Assembly (NCBI RefSeq): GCF_019991125.1
Contig: NZ_JAGENB010000005.1
Location: forward strand, 62,001-126,000
Length of the DNA stretch: 64,000 nt
Source of the DNA: Phyllobacterium calauticae
Lineage (GTDB): Bacteria; Pseudomonadota; Alphaproteobacteria; Rhizobiales; Rhizobiaceae
Direction of reading: 5' to 3'
The stretch's first letter is position 1; every line of letters begins with the position of its first letter. The translations under genes and the position numbers were made by a program. The notes below the pieces were generated by a model, which searched no databases, was not told the origin of the DNA, and saw only the letters and a program-made list of their open reading frames with translations. This document shows, in pieces, positions 1 through 7,830 of the stretch.

Positions 1-365
1 CGATTCAGCTCGTATACAACCTCTTCCATGCTGTAGTCAGCCTGGGCAATGGTCGTGGAAGAGAATGTGTTGGTTTCGAGAATGTCCGCACCGGCCATGG
101 CATAGGCGTAATGGATGTCCTCGATGGCCTGGGGCTGCGTGAGAATCAGAAGGTCGTTATTGCCCTGCAGGTGACAGGAGCAGTCGGCGAAGCGTTCGCC
201 GCGGAAATCGTCCTCGTTCAGGCTGAGGCCCTGAATCTGCGTGCCCATGGCCCCGTCGAGAATCAGGATGCGTTCGCGCGCCACCTTGGTCAGCGCTTCA
301 AACACCTCCGAGCCATCCCGTGGAGCGCCCATGGGACCGAACAGATTATCGACTGCAATATTCAT
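1..365 (-). CDS. metH: Methionine synthase MetH, N-terminal part (cut by window edge)
   Basis: Cobalamin-dependent methionine synthase; it moves a methyl group from methyltetrahydrofolate via B12 to homocysteine in the cytosol. Only the first 121 codons are present; the gene runs off the left edge. The N-terminus carries the homocysteine S-methyltransferase signature: the Asp-Gly-Ala-Met-Gly-Thr stretch near residue 38, and further on GADILETNTFSST. The ATG at 365 is the first Met ahead of this domain. A Shine-Dalgarno-like AGAGG lies upstream, inside a hairpin, and a 20-bp palindrome lies further up (both listed separately). Family assignment is confident; that the rest of the protein has the folate and B12 domains is inferred from family knowledge. 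Confidence 0.9.
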   Translation of the reverse strand, partial: MNIAVDNLFGPMGAPRDGSEVFEALTKVARERILILDGAMGTQIQGLSLNEDDFRGERFADCSCHLQGNNDLLILTQPQAIEDIHYAYAMAGADILETNTFSSTTIAQADYSMEEVVYELN

Positions 366-372
366 GACTTAA

Positions 373-403
373 ACGCCTCTTGGCCATCTTGGGACGAGAG
401 GCG
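373..403 (-). promoter_or_regulatory. Leader hairpin over the metH ribosome binding site
   Basis: ACGCCTCT (373-380) and AGAGGCGT (396-403) are perfect 8-base inverted repeats around a loop of 15 nt. On the metH strand the 3' arm contains AGAGG, the only Shine-Dalgarno-like sequence near the start (ATG at 365). Pairing would hide it, so a translational control element is plausible. I do not recognise a known riboswitch here. Confidence 0.4.
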
Positions 404-410
404 TAAACTC

Positions 411-430
411 ACATAAAGATATCTTTATGT
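411..430. promoter_or_regulatory. 20-bp perfect palindrome, likely metH operator (SahR-like)
   Basis: ACATAAAGATATCTTTATGT is a perfect 20-bp palindrome between nrdB and metH. On the metH strand a TTGACA (complement at 428-433) overlaps one edge and could be the -35 element. The site resembles operators of ArsR-family SahR, the S-adenosylhomocysteine-responsive repressor of methionine-cycle genes in proteobacteria. The match to SahR is from memory and unverified; the palindrome itself is certain. Confidence 0.6.
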
Positions 431-467
431 CAACAAATCAATTCCATTGGCGGCAGATTCTGTCGCA

Positions 468-493
468 GCTGCGGCGTCCTGTCCCGCCGCAGC
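468..493 (-). terminator. Hairpin downstream of nrdB
   Basis: GCTGCGGCG and CGCCGCAGC form a perfect 9-bp stem with an 8-nt loop, 64 bases past the nrdB stop. No clear U-tract follows on the minus strand, so intrinsic termination is only possible, not shown. Confidence 0.35.
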
Positions 494-556
494 CGCGATG
501 CCCGCATAAAGCGCGGCCACGCGACGAAAATGTCCTCGGAGCCGGCATTCTACGCA

Positions 557-1696
557 TCAATCCCATGCCAGCGCTCCGCCATTCTGGTATTCGATAACCC
601 GGGTTTCGAAGAAGTTCTTTTCCTTCTTCAAATCCATCGCTTCCGACATCCACGGGAACGGATTGTCCGTGTCGGGAAAGACCTGGGCAAGGCCAAGCTG
701 GGCGCAGCGGCGGTTGGCGATGAAGTGCATATAGCTTTCGCACAGGGCAGCATTCAGCCCGAGGAACCCGCGCGGCATGGTATCGCGGCCATAGGACGCC
801 TCGAGCTCCGCCGCATCCCTGATCATTCCGCGCAATTCTTCGGTAAAGGCTTTCGTCCACAGATGCGGGTTCTCGTGACGGATCTGGTTGATCACGTCGA
901 TGCCGAAATTCATGTGGATGCTCTCGTCGCGCAGGATGTACTGATACTGTTCGGCAATGCCGACCATCTTGTTGCGGCGGCCGAGCGACAGGATCTGGGC
1001 AAAGCCCGTATAGAACCACATGCCCTCGAAGATGACGTAGAAAGCCACGAGATCGCGCAGGAACTGCTGATCCATCTCGGGTGTGCCGGTCTTGAAATCG
1101 GGGTTGTCGAGATTTTGCGTGTGCTTGAGCGCCCATGCCGCCTTGTCGGTGATCGATGGCACTTCGCGATACATGTTGAACAGTTCGCCCTCGTCCAGGC
1201 CGAGACTTTCGACGATATACTGGAATGTATGGGTGTGAACCGCCTCCTCGAAGGCCTGACGCAAGAGATACTGGCGGCATTCCGGATTGGTCAGGTGGCG
1301 GTAGATGGCAAGGACAATATTGTTGGCAACAAGTGACTCGGATGCCGCGAAGAAACCGAGATTGCGCTTGATCATGCGGCGTTCGTCGTCGGTCAGCCCG
1401 TCCCTGGATTTCCACAGGGCGATATCCGCCTGCATCGACACTTCTGTCGGCATCCAGTGATTGTTGCAGCCATTGAGATATTTCTCCCAGGCCCAGTGAT
1501 ATTTGAGCGGCAGGAGCTGGTTGACGTCGGCCCGTGAATTGATCATCGCCTTGTCGTCGACGCGCACACGGCCACCGCCGCGTACGATATCGCCAAGACC
1601 CGTGGCATCGGCGGCGGGTGCCTGATCCGGTGCAAGGGCGGGATGAATGGCGCGGGCCGCATTGACGGCAGCTTCGGTGTTGGTCCAGTCAAGCAT
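557..1696 (-). CDS. nrdB: Ribonucleotide reductase small subunit NrdB, class Ic-like
   Basis: Small (radical-generating, R2) subunit of an aerobic class I ribonucleotide reductase, partner of NrdA upstream. 379 residues from the ATG at 1696, chosen because an AAGGAAAAG Shine-Dalgarno precedes it; an upstream ATG at 1726 lacks one. All six metal ligands can be placed: Glu120, Glu151, His154, Glu224, Glu258, His261. The first ligand is Glu rather than Asp, and the position of the radical tyrosine is Phe158. This Glu plus Phe combination marks class Ic reductases, which use a Mn/Fe cofactor instead of a tyrosyl radical. Tyr160 matches the auxiliary Tyr of the Chlamydia enzyme. The nrdB start lies 51 bp after the nrdA stop, so the two are probably one operon. 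Confidence 0.93.
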   Translation of the reverse strand: MLDWTNTEAAVNAARAIHPALAPDQAPAADATGLGDIVRGGGRVRVDDKAMINSRADVNQLLPLKYHWAWEKYLNGCNNHWMPTEVSMQADIALWKSRDGLTDDERRMIKRNLGFFAASESLVANNIVLAIYRHLTNPECRQYLLRQAFEEAVHTHTFQYIVESLGLDEGELFNMYREVPSITDKAAWALKHTQNLDNPDFKTGTPEMDQQFLRDLVAFYVIFEGMWFYTGFAQILSLGRRNKMVGIAEQYQYILRDESIHMNFGIDVINQIRHENPHLWTKAFTEELRGMIRDAAELEASYGRDTMPRGFLGLNAALCESYMHFIANRRCAQLGLAQVFPDTDNPFPWMSEAMDLKKEKNFFETRVIEYQNGGALAWD

Positions 1697-1747
1697 GGTC
1701 TTTTCCTTCAATTCATTGCAAAGCATGTGTGGCAGGCGCGGTTGCGC

Positions 1748-4627
1748 TTACTGGCAGGCTTCACAGTCAGGATCGTTGATCGAGCAGGCATTGCCGGCCG
1801 GTTCCGACAGGATGATCGGTTCGGCAATCGGCTTGGCGGCGACCGCGTTAAGCTTGCCATCCGTGCCTTTCAGCGTGGACTTTTCCACGTGCGACGCCGA
1901 GCGCGAGCGCAGGTAATAGGTCGTCTTCAAGCCGCTGTTCCAAGCGAGGCGATAGAGCTCGTCCAGCTTCTTGCCGCTCGGATTGGCAATATAGAGGTTG
2001 AGGGATTGAGCCTGGTCGATCCACTTCTGCCGGCGCGAGGCCGCTGCAATCAGCCATGCACTGTCGATTTCGAATGCCGTGGCATAGAGCGCCTTGAGGT
2101 CGGCGGGAATGCGGTCGATCTCACCCACCGAGCCGTCGAAATATTTCAGGTCCGAAATCATTACCTCGTCCCACAGCCCGCGCTGCTTCAGGTCATGCAC
2201 CAGTGCTGCATTCACGACAGTGAAGTCGCCCGACATGTTGGATTTGACGAAGAGGTTCTGATAGGCGGGCTCGATGGACTGGGCGACGCCGCAAATGTTG
2301 GAAATCGTTGCGGTGGGGGCAATCGCCATGGTGTTGGAATTGCGCATGCCTGTCTTTTTCACCCGCTTGCGCAGGGCTTCCCAATCAAGGGTAGTGCCGC
2401 GGTCCATCGAAAGCCTGGCGCCGGCCGCCGTGCGGGCCTGATCGAGCAGTTCGATGGAATCGATCGGGAGAATGCCTTTTGACCAGAGCGAACCGCTGAA
2501 GCTCGGATAGCTGCCACGTTCGCTGGCGAGGTCAACCGATGCCGAAATGGCATGATAGGAAATGGCTTCCATGCTGAGATCGGCGAAAGCCACGGCCTCG
2601 TTGGAGGCGTAGGGAATACGCAATGCCTGCAATGCATCCTGGAACCCCATCAATCCGAGACCGACCGGACGGTGACGCAGGTTGGAATGGCGCGCTTCCG
2701 GAATTGTGTAGAAGTTGATGTCGATGACATTGTCGAGCATGCGCATGGCCGTTGCCACAGTGCGCGCCAGACGCTCAAGGTCGAGACCTTCGGCTGCAAT
2801 GTGATTGGCAAGGTTGATCGAGCCGAGGTTGCACACCGCAACTTCATCCTTCGATGTGTTGAGGGTAATTTCCGTGCACAGGTTCGACGAGTGCACCACG
2901 CCGACATGGCCTTGGGGCGAGCGGATATTGCAGGGGTCCTTGAACGTGACCCATGGGTGGCCCGTCTCGAACAGCATCGTCAAAATCCGGCGCCAGAGAT
3001 CCAGTGCCCGCACGGTGCGGAAGACACGGATTTCGCCGCGTGCAGCCTTGGCTTCATAGGCCTCGTAGGCAGTTTTGAAGTCCGCGCCATAGAGATCATG
3101 CAGATTCGGCGTCTCGTCAGGTGAGAACAGGGTCCACGGCTCGTCCTTTTCCACGCGGCTCATGAACAGATCAGGCACCCAGTTGGCGGTGTTCATGTCG
3201 TGGGTGCGGCGGCGGTCGTCACCGGTATTCTTGCGCAGATCGAGAAACTCCTCGATGTCGACATGCCAGGTCTCGAGATAGGCGCAGACCGCGCCCTTGC
3301 GCTTGCCGCCCTGATTGACCGCGATGGCCGTATCGTTGGCCACTTTCAGGAACGGTACGACGCCCTGGCTTTCGCCGTTGGTTCCCTTGATATGGGCGCC
3401 AAGACCGCGCACGGGCGTCCAGTCATTGCCCAGGCCGCCGGAATATTTTGCCAGGAGCGCATTGTCCTTCACCGCCTTGAAGATGCCGTCGAGATCGTCG
3501 GCGACGGTGGTCAGGAAGCAGGAGGACAACTGCGGACGCAGCGTGCCCGAATTGAACAGCGTCGGTGTGGATGCCATGAAGTCGAACGACGACAGCAGAT
3601 CGTAGAATTCGATGGCGCGTGCTTCCCGGTCGATCTCGCGGGTGGCGAGGCCCATGGCAACGCGCATCAGGAAGGCCTGCGGCAACTCGAACCGGATACC
3701 GCGCGTCTGCTGGAGATAGCGATCATACAAAGTCTGCAGGCCGAGATACTGGAACTGCAGGTCGCGTTCCGGCTTCAGAGCGGCTGATATTTTCCGCAGA
3801 TCGAAGCGGGCAAGTTCAGGATCGAGCAATTCGGCTTCAATGCCGGCCCTCACATAGGCCGGAAAATAATCGGCATAGCGTTCCGCCATTTCATGCTGCG
3901 TCGCCTGTTCAGGCCTGCCGAAGATAAAGCTCAAGGCTTCGCGGCGCAGCTTGTCCAGAAGCAGACGGGCGGTGACAAGGGAATAGTTCGGTTCGGTTTC
4001 AACGAGTGTGCGCGCAGCCAGAATGGGCGCGAGTGACAGTTCGTCGAGCGTGATGCCGTCATAAAGATTACGCCGGGTTTCGCTGAGGATCGGCGCGGCG
4101 CTGACCCCCTCAAGTCCTTCGCAGGCTTCGTCGATGATGCGGGCGAGGCGCGCCGCATCGAGCGGTGCCTTGGTTCCGTCGAGCGAGGTAACGCTCAGCG
4201 ACGGGCCGGTTTCGGCCACGGGTTCAACCAGCTTCGCCCGTTCTCTCGCGCGTTCTTCCCGGTAGAGAACATAGGCGCGTGCGACCTTGTGGTTTTCGCT
4301 GCGCATGAGGGCAAGTTCGACCTGGTCCTGCACGTCTTCAATGTGGAACAGACGGCCTTCACTGCTGCGGCGCTTCAATGTTGTCACGATGTCGGCGGTC
4401 AAGCCCTCGACGACATCGTGCACACGGCGCGAACCGGCAGCGACATGGCCTTCAACGGCGAGGAAGGCTTTGGTGAGAGCAACAGTGATTTTCAGCGGGT
4501 CGAAGGGTGTGACCGAGCCATTGCGGCGAATGACGCGATAGCCGGGCTCGCTGGATGATGGCTGCAGTTCGGCAGGACGAACCGGCGACTGACCGTCGGC
4601 GCGGGTGGTTTGAAGAGAAAGAGACAT
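1748..4627 (-). CDS. nrdA: Ribonucleotide reductase large subunit NrdA
   Basis: Catalytic R1 subunit, reducing ribonucleoside diphosphates to deoxy forms. 959 residues, much longer than E. coli NrdA (about 760), because of an extended N-terminus: one clear ATP-cone (about residues 30-130) and a second cone-like segment (about 145-235), suggesting complex allosteric control. Active-site residues are visible: Cys370 (QLSSC), Asn582-Leu-Cys584-Thr-Glu586, and the redox partner Cys599. The C-terminus ends with a cysteine-rich tail (Asp-Cys-Glu-Ala-Cys-Gln) for re-reduction by thioredoxin or glutaredoxin. ATG at 4627 is preferred; a TTG lies 15 bases upstream. Multi-cone NrdA fits a class Ic partner. 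The leader carries a cobalamin riboswitch and NrdR-like boxes. Confidence 0.95.
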   Translation of the reverse strand: MSLSLQTTRADGQSPVRPAELQPSSSEPGYRVIRRNGSVTPFDPLKITVALTKAFLAVEGHVAAGSRRVHDVVEGLTADIVTTLKRRSSEGRLFHIEDVQDQVELALMRSENHKVARAYVLYREERARERAKLVEPVAETGPSLSVTSLDGTKAPLDAARLARIIDEACEGLEGVSAAPILSETRRNLYDGITLDELSLAPILAARTLVETEPNYSLVTARLLLDKLRREALSFIFGRPEQATQHEMAERYADYFPAYVRAGIEAELLDPELARFDLRKISAALKPERDLQFQYLGLQTLYDRYLQQTRGIRFELPQAFLMRVAMGLATREIDREARAIEFYDLLSSFDFMASTPTLFNSGTLRPQLSSCFLTTVADDLDGIFKAVKDNALLAKYSGGLGNDWTPVRGLGAHIKGTNGESQGVVPFLKVANDTAIAVNQGGKRKGAVCAYLETWHVDIEEFLDLRKNTGDDRRRTHDMNTANWVPDLFMSRVEKDEPWTLFSPDETPNLHDLYGADFKTAYEAYEAKAARGEIRVFRTVRALDLWRRILTMLFETGHPWVTFKDPCNIRSPQGHVGVVHSSNLCTEITLNTSKDEVAVCNLGSINLANHIAAEGLDLERLARTVATAMRMLDNVIDINFYTIPEARHSNLRHRPVGLGLMGFQDALQALRIPYASNEAVAFADLSMEAISYHAISASVDLASERGSYPSFSGSLWSKGILPIDSIELLDQARTAAGARLSMDRGTTLDWEALRKRVKKTGMRNSNTMAIAPTATISNICGVAQSIEPAYQNLFVKSNMSGDFTVVNAALVHDLKQRGLWDEVMISDLKYFDGSVGEIDRIPADLKALYATAFEIDSAWLIAAASRRQKWIDQAQSLNLYIANPSGKKLDELYRLAWNSGLKTTYYLRSRSASHVEKSTLKGTDGKLNAVAAKPIAEPIILSEPAGNACSINDPDCEACQ

Positions 4628-4636
4628 GTGTTTATA

Positions 4637-4651
4637 CCCCAAATGTTGGGG
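4637..4651 (-). promoter_or_regulatory. Small hairpin masking the nrdA ribosome binding site
   Basis: On the nrdA strand CCCCAA, CAT, TTGGGG form a 6-bp stem with a 3-nt loop. The 3' arm supplies the only G-rich Shine-Dalgarno candidate, 9 nt before the ATG. It lies downstream of the riboswitch and could be its translational expression platform. Confidence 0.4.
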
Positions 4652-4749
4652 GCAAAGGTCGAGCGCACGCGTGCAAGAATCCGATCAGCTTGCGGCCAAC
4701 CATTGCAAGCGACACACCGGGACACCCCGCCCGTGGACGTTCATCATGT

Positions 4750-4925
4750 CATGGCAGGTCTCCTGGCTCACAGGTCGGCGCTGGTGTCGGCCTTCCCGAA
4801 GCTGGGCTTCAGTGGCATTGTCGACAACAACTCGCTGTTTACAGTTGCGGGGGCAGCGCCGGCATCAATGTCCAGGACATTTCACCGGCTTCCCTCTTAG
4901 CTCCCGGTCTTGCGACTCGGAGAGA
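4750..4925 (-). ncRNA. Cobalamin (AdoCbl) riboswitch upstream of nrdA
   Basis: Reading the minus strand, the conserved elements of the cobalamin riboswitch appear in order: AAGAGGGAAGCCGGTGAAA (4898-4880), GCTGCCCCCGCAACTGTAA (about 4857-4839), the B12-box-type GCCACTG (4816-4810), GGGAAGGCC (about 4799-4791), and the closing GAGCCAGGAGACCTGCC (about 4769-4753). It lies in the nrdA 5' leader. Such riboswitches are known upstream of B12-independent isozymes, shutting them off when coenzyme B12 is available and a B12-dependent enzyme can take over. That a class II NrdJ exists elsewhere in this genome is inferred. Confidence 0.93.
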
Positions 4926-4932
4926 ACCATAA

Positions 4933-4979
4933 CATCTATATTTAGTATCAAATCGCCGTTTTTAGTCAATAGATAGATG
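4933..4979 (-). promoter_or_regulatory. nrdA promoter with two NrdR-box-like sites
   Basis: CTATATTTAG (4936-4945) and CAATAGATAG (4967-4976) match the core CWATATATWG of NrdR boxes at 9 of 10 positions each. Their centres are 31 bp apart, the three-helical-turn spacing typical of NrdR twin boxes. On the minus strand a -35 TTGACT (complement 4964-4969) and -10 TACTAA (complement 4942-4947) are 16 bp apart, so one box covers the -35 and the other the -10, as expected for repression by NrdR. The flanks of the boxes match the consensus less well. Confidence 0.65.
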
Positions 4980-4996
4980 GAGGCGTCTTCGCGTAC

Positions 4997-5788
4997 TCAA
5001 AGGACTGCAGATTGCGGCAAGACGAACGGCACGGATTTTCCGGGCAGACCGCCCACCTTGAGCGCACATTCATAGACGCGCAGGATGCGGTCATCCGTCA
5101 AGACCTCCGTGGGGGTGCCCACAGAATCGGCCCTCCCCCTGTGCATGACCACGACCCGGTCGGCAAACATGGAGGTGAGGTTGAGGTCATGCAGGATAGC
5201 GATGACCCCGCCACCGCGATCGGCAAAGTCGCGGGCAATCTGCATGATGATCAACTGATGTTTGATATCGAGGCTTGAAACCGGCTCATCAAGAAAGAGA
5301 AAGCGCGGCTGGCCGTCGAGCACCGGCTGCCAGACCTGGCAGAGGACGCGCGCCAGTTGCACCCGCTGCTGCTCGCCGCCGGAGAGTTCCTGATAGAACC
5401 GCCCACCGAAACCCGCGAGGTCAACGCGCTCAAGCGCTTCATCGGGCAGTGTGTCCACGTTGTGGCGCGAAGCACCGGAGCGGCCGCTGGTCATGCCCAG
5501 CTTGACGATCTCACGCACGGTAAACGGGAAGGACAGCGAGGTGGATTGCGGCAGGATCGCCCGCATGGTTGCCATCTGCCAGAGCTTCAACCGGTCGATC
5601 GGCGTGCCGTTGATGCTGATGACGCCCTCATGCGGCAGATCACCGGAGAGTGCGCGCATCAGGGTCGTTTTGCCTGACCCGTTGGGGCCGACGATAACTG
5701 TGAATGCGCCCGCCTGCGCATCAAAGGATACGTCCTCGACGATTCTGTTTCGGCCGAGGGATACGGAGACATTGGAAACATGGATCAT
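4997..5788 (-). CDS. hmuV: Haem ABC importer ATPase HmuV
   Basis: Cytoplasmic ATPase of the haem importer HmuTUV; last gene of the haem operon. 263 residues from the ATG at 5788 (MIHVSNVSV), 2 bases after the hmuU stop. Walker A GPNGSGKTT is near residue 36, the signature LSGGEQQR near 140, and Walker B FLFLDEP near 165. As in other HmuV proteins, Leu-Asp-Gly-Gln-Pro-Arg precedes Walker B. Longer in-frame upstream sequence overlaps hmuU and is not expected to be translated. Confidence 0.93.
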   Translation of the reverse strand: MIHVSNVSVSLGRNRIVEDVSFDAQAGAFTVIVGPNGSGKTTLMRALSGDLPHEGVISINGTPIDRLKLWQMATMRAILPQSTSLSFPFTVREIVKLGMTSGRSGASRHNVDTLPDEALERVDLAGFGGRFYQELSGGEQQRVQLARVLCQVWQPVLDGQPRFLFLDEPVSSLDIKHQLIIMQIARDFADRGGGVIAILHDLNLTSMFADRVVVMHRGRADSVGTPTEVLTDDRILRVYECALKVGGLPGKSVPFVLPQSAVL

Positions 5789-5790
5789 GG

Positions 5791-6912
5791 TCAGAGGTCC
5801 AGAATGCCGCGGCGGCGCAGCAATATCCACAGGAAGAACGGTGCGCCGACGGCTGCCGTGACGATGCCGATCGGCAGTTCCGATGGCGCAACAATCGTTC
5901 GGCTGACCGCATCGGCAATCAGCAGCAGGCTGGCACCGAGGAGAGCCGCCGCTGGCAGGAGATAGCGATGATCGGGGCCGATCACGAGGCGCAGCAGATG
6001 CGGAACGACGACGCCGACAAAGCCGATGCCGCCGCTCACCGCAACCGATGCGCCGGTGGCCGCGGCAACCGTCAGAATAGCGATGCGTTTGAAGCGCTGC
6101 ACCGGGATGCCGAGATGGCTGGCTGATGCCTCCCCTAGTGCCAGGCCATTCAGGCCGCGGGCGAGGAACGGTGAAATGACGAGGGCGAGCGCAATGAGCG
6201 GGCCTGATGCAGCGATCTTGACCCAATTGGCCCCCGCCAGCGATCCCAGCCCCCAGAATGTCAGATCGCGCAATTGCTTGTCGTCGGCGACATAGACCAG
6301 GACACCGATATAGGCGGCGGCCATGGCGCCGAGCGCAATACCGGCGAGCAGCATGGTGGCGATGGATGTCTGCCCGCGCCGCGTCGCGACACGGTAGAGG
6401 ACGAGCGTGAAGATGAGGGCGCCGAAGAAAGCGGCGAGCGGCAAGGCATAGAGACTGAACAGGGCGATCACCGGGGCGAGGAAGGTTCCACCGAGAACGA
6501 TGATGCTGACCGCGCCAAGCCCGGCGCCCGCCGAGACGCCGACGATGCCGGGGTCGGCCAGCGGATTGCGGAACAATCCCTGCATGACTGCACCCGATAC
6601 GGCAAGGGACGCGCCGATCAGCGCGCCGAGAATGACGCGCGGCAGGCGGATATCGTAAATGATGATGCGATCACGGACGGAGAGCGCATTGTCCGTGATA
6701 TCGGATCCAGCAATCAGGGACTTCACGACGGAGAGAACCGATGCATCGGATGCACCAAAGGCAAGGCTGAAAAGGACTGTGGCAACGAGCGCCACGCACA
6801 GGCAGGCAATGACCATGCGCGCAAACGCTGACCGGTCACCCTCCGGGCGCAGTCTGCTGCCGCCCTGTGCGGAAGCAAGGACGGCAGGTTTTCTCAAGAC
6901 GGTCTCACTCAT
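5791..6912 (-). CDS. hmuU: Haem ABC importer permease HmuU
   Basis: Inner-membrane permease of the FecCD family, 373 residues with about ten hydrophobic segments. It forms the channel that moves haem from the periplasmic protein HmuT into the cytosol, powered by HmuV. Family hallmarks include RLPRVILGALIGASLAVSGA near residue 95 and GFVGVVVPHLLRLVIG near 295. The start overlaps the hmuT stop by 4 bases (ATGA), indicating translational coupling. The hydrophilic N-terminus of about 30 residues is slightly long. Confidence 0.93.
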   Translation of the reverse strand: MSETVLRKPAVLASAQGGSRLRPEGDRSAFARMVIACLCVALVATVLFSLAFGASDASVLSVVKSLIAGSDITDNALSVRDRIIIYDIRLPRVILGALIGASLAVSGAVMQGLFRNPLADPGIVGVSAGAGLGAVSIIVLGGTFLAPVIALFSLYALPLAAFFGALIFTLVLYRVATRRGQTSIATMLLAGIALGAMAAAYIGVLVYVADDKQLRDLTFWGLGSLAGANWVKIAASGPLIALALVISPFLARGLNGLALGEASASHLGIPVQRFKRIAILTVAAATGASVAVSGGIGFVGVVVPHLLRLVIGPDHRYLLPAAALLGASLLLIADAVSRTIVAPSELPIGIVTAAVGAPFFLWILLRRRGILDL

Positions 6913-7820
6913 TTGCCGAGTTCGTTGCCGTAAATGGCTTCTGCCAGCTCGTGAATTGCCTTGGGCGCACGCGGCCCGAAGCCCAGCAGATACTGACCAC
7001 TCATGCGGATGATCTTCTTGTCCTTGCCGGCGGGCGTTGCGGCAATCGCAGCATTGGCAAGAAGGTCGGCATTGTCGGACGAATGGTCACCACCGCGGTC
7101 CATGACCAGAATGACGTCGGGTTTGGCGGTGATGATCGCCTCGTCCGTCAACGGCTTGTATCCGGGATATTCCGTTATCGCATTGTCGGCACCGGCCAGT
7201 GCAATGATCCCATTGGCTGCCGTTTTGGTGCCGGAGGCCATGATCTTGCCGCCCTGAGCGCTGAGGACAAACAGGATGCGCTTGCGGTTCTTGATGTTCT
7301 TCGTTGCGTCTTCAGCCGCCTGCAAATCCTTCTCGACCTGTGACGCCAGCTTTTCCGCCTTGTCGTCAACGCCAAGTGCCGTACCCACCACGCGTATCTT
7401 CGCCGAGATGCTTTTTCCCGTGTAGTCCTCAGGTACGAAGACAAAGGGGATGCTGGCCTTCTTCAGGACATCGATGGTTTCCTTCGGGCCGCTGCCTTCC
7501 ACGGCAATGATGGCTGTCGGGTTGATGGACAGAACCCCTTCGGGAGACAGCGCGCGCATGTAGCCGACATCGGGCAGCTTCTGCGCAGCTTCCGGGTAGG
7601 TACTCGTCTGGTCACGACCGACAAGGTGCCCCTCTTCTCCCAGCGCATAGACGATTTCCGTGATGGAATCGCCAATGGACACCACACGGGCCGCATCAGG
7701 AAGACGCCCGGTGACTTCTTCTGCAGAAGCCACGCCTTGTGCGGAAAGCAATGCCATCAGCCCGGCGAGCGAAGCGGCGAGATGCAGCCTTGCCGGCTTG
7801 CTCTGGCGTTTAGCGAACAT
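6909..7820 (-). CDS. hmuT: Periplasmic haem-binding protein HmuT
   Basis: Cluster-III-type binding protein (Peripla_BP_2 fold) that carries haem across the periplasm to HmuUV. 303 residues: a signal peptide (about residues 1-35, ending near GVASA-EE), then ARVVSIGDSITEIVYALG, typical of the HmuT/ShuT group. The ATG at 7820 is chosen because AAGGA lies 7 nt upstream; an ATG two codons earlier (7826) is too close to it. Only 10 bases separate it from hmuS. Confidence 0.92.
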   Translation of the reverse strand: MFAKRQSKPARLHLAASLAGLMALLSAQGVASAEEVTGRLPDAARVVSIGDSITEIVYALGEEGHLVGRDQTSTYPEAAQKLPDVGYMRALSPEGVLSINPTAIIAVEGSGPKETIDVLKKASIPFVFVPEDYTGKSISAKIRVVGTALGVDDKAEKLASQVEKDLQAAEDATKNIKNRKRILFVLSAQGGKIMASGTKTAANGIIALAGADNAITEYPGYKPLTDEAIITAKPDVILVMDRGGDHSSDNADLLANAAIAATPAGKDKKIIRMSGQYLLGFGPRAPKAIHELAEAIYGNELGK

Positions 7821-7830
7821 GGTCATTTCC

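Noticed and set aside
438-1415. Long frame on the minus strand overlapping nrdB
   Set aside because: Out-of-frame shadow of nrdB; low-complexity arginine-rich translation with no family features.
4610-4976. Overlapping plus-strand frames upstream of nrdA
   Set aside because: They run through the cobalamin riboswitch and promoter and have no family features.
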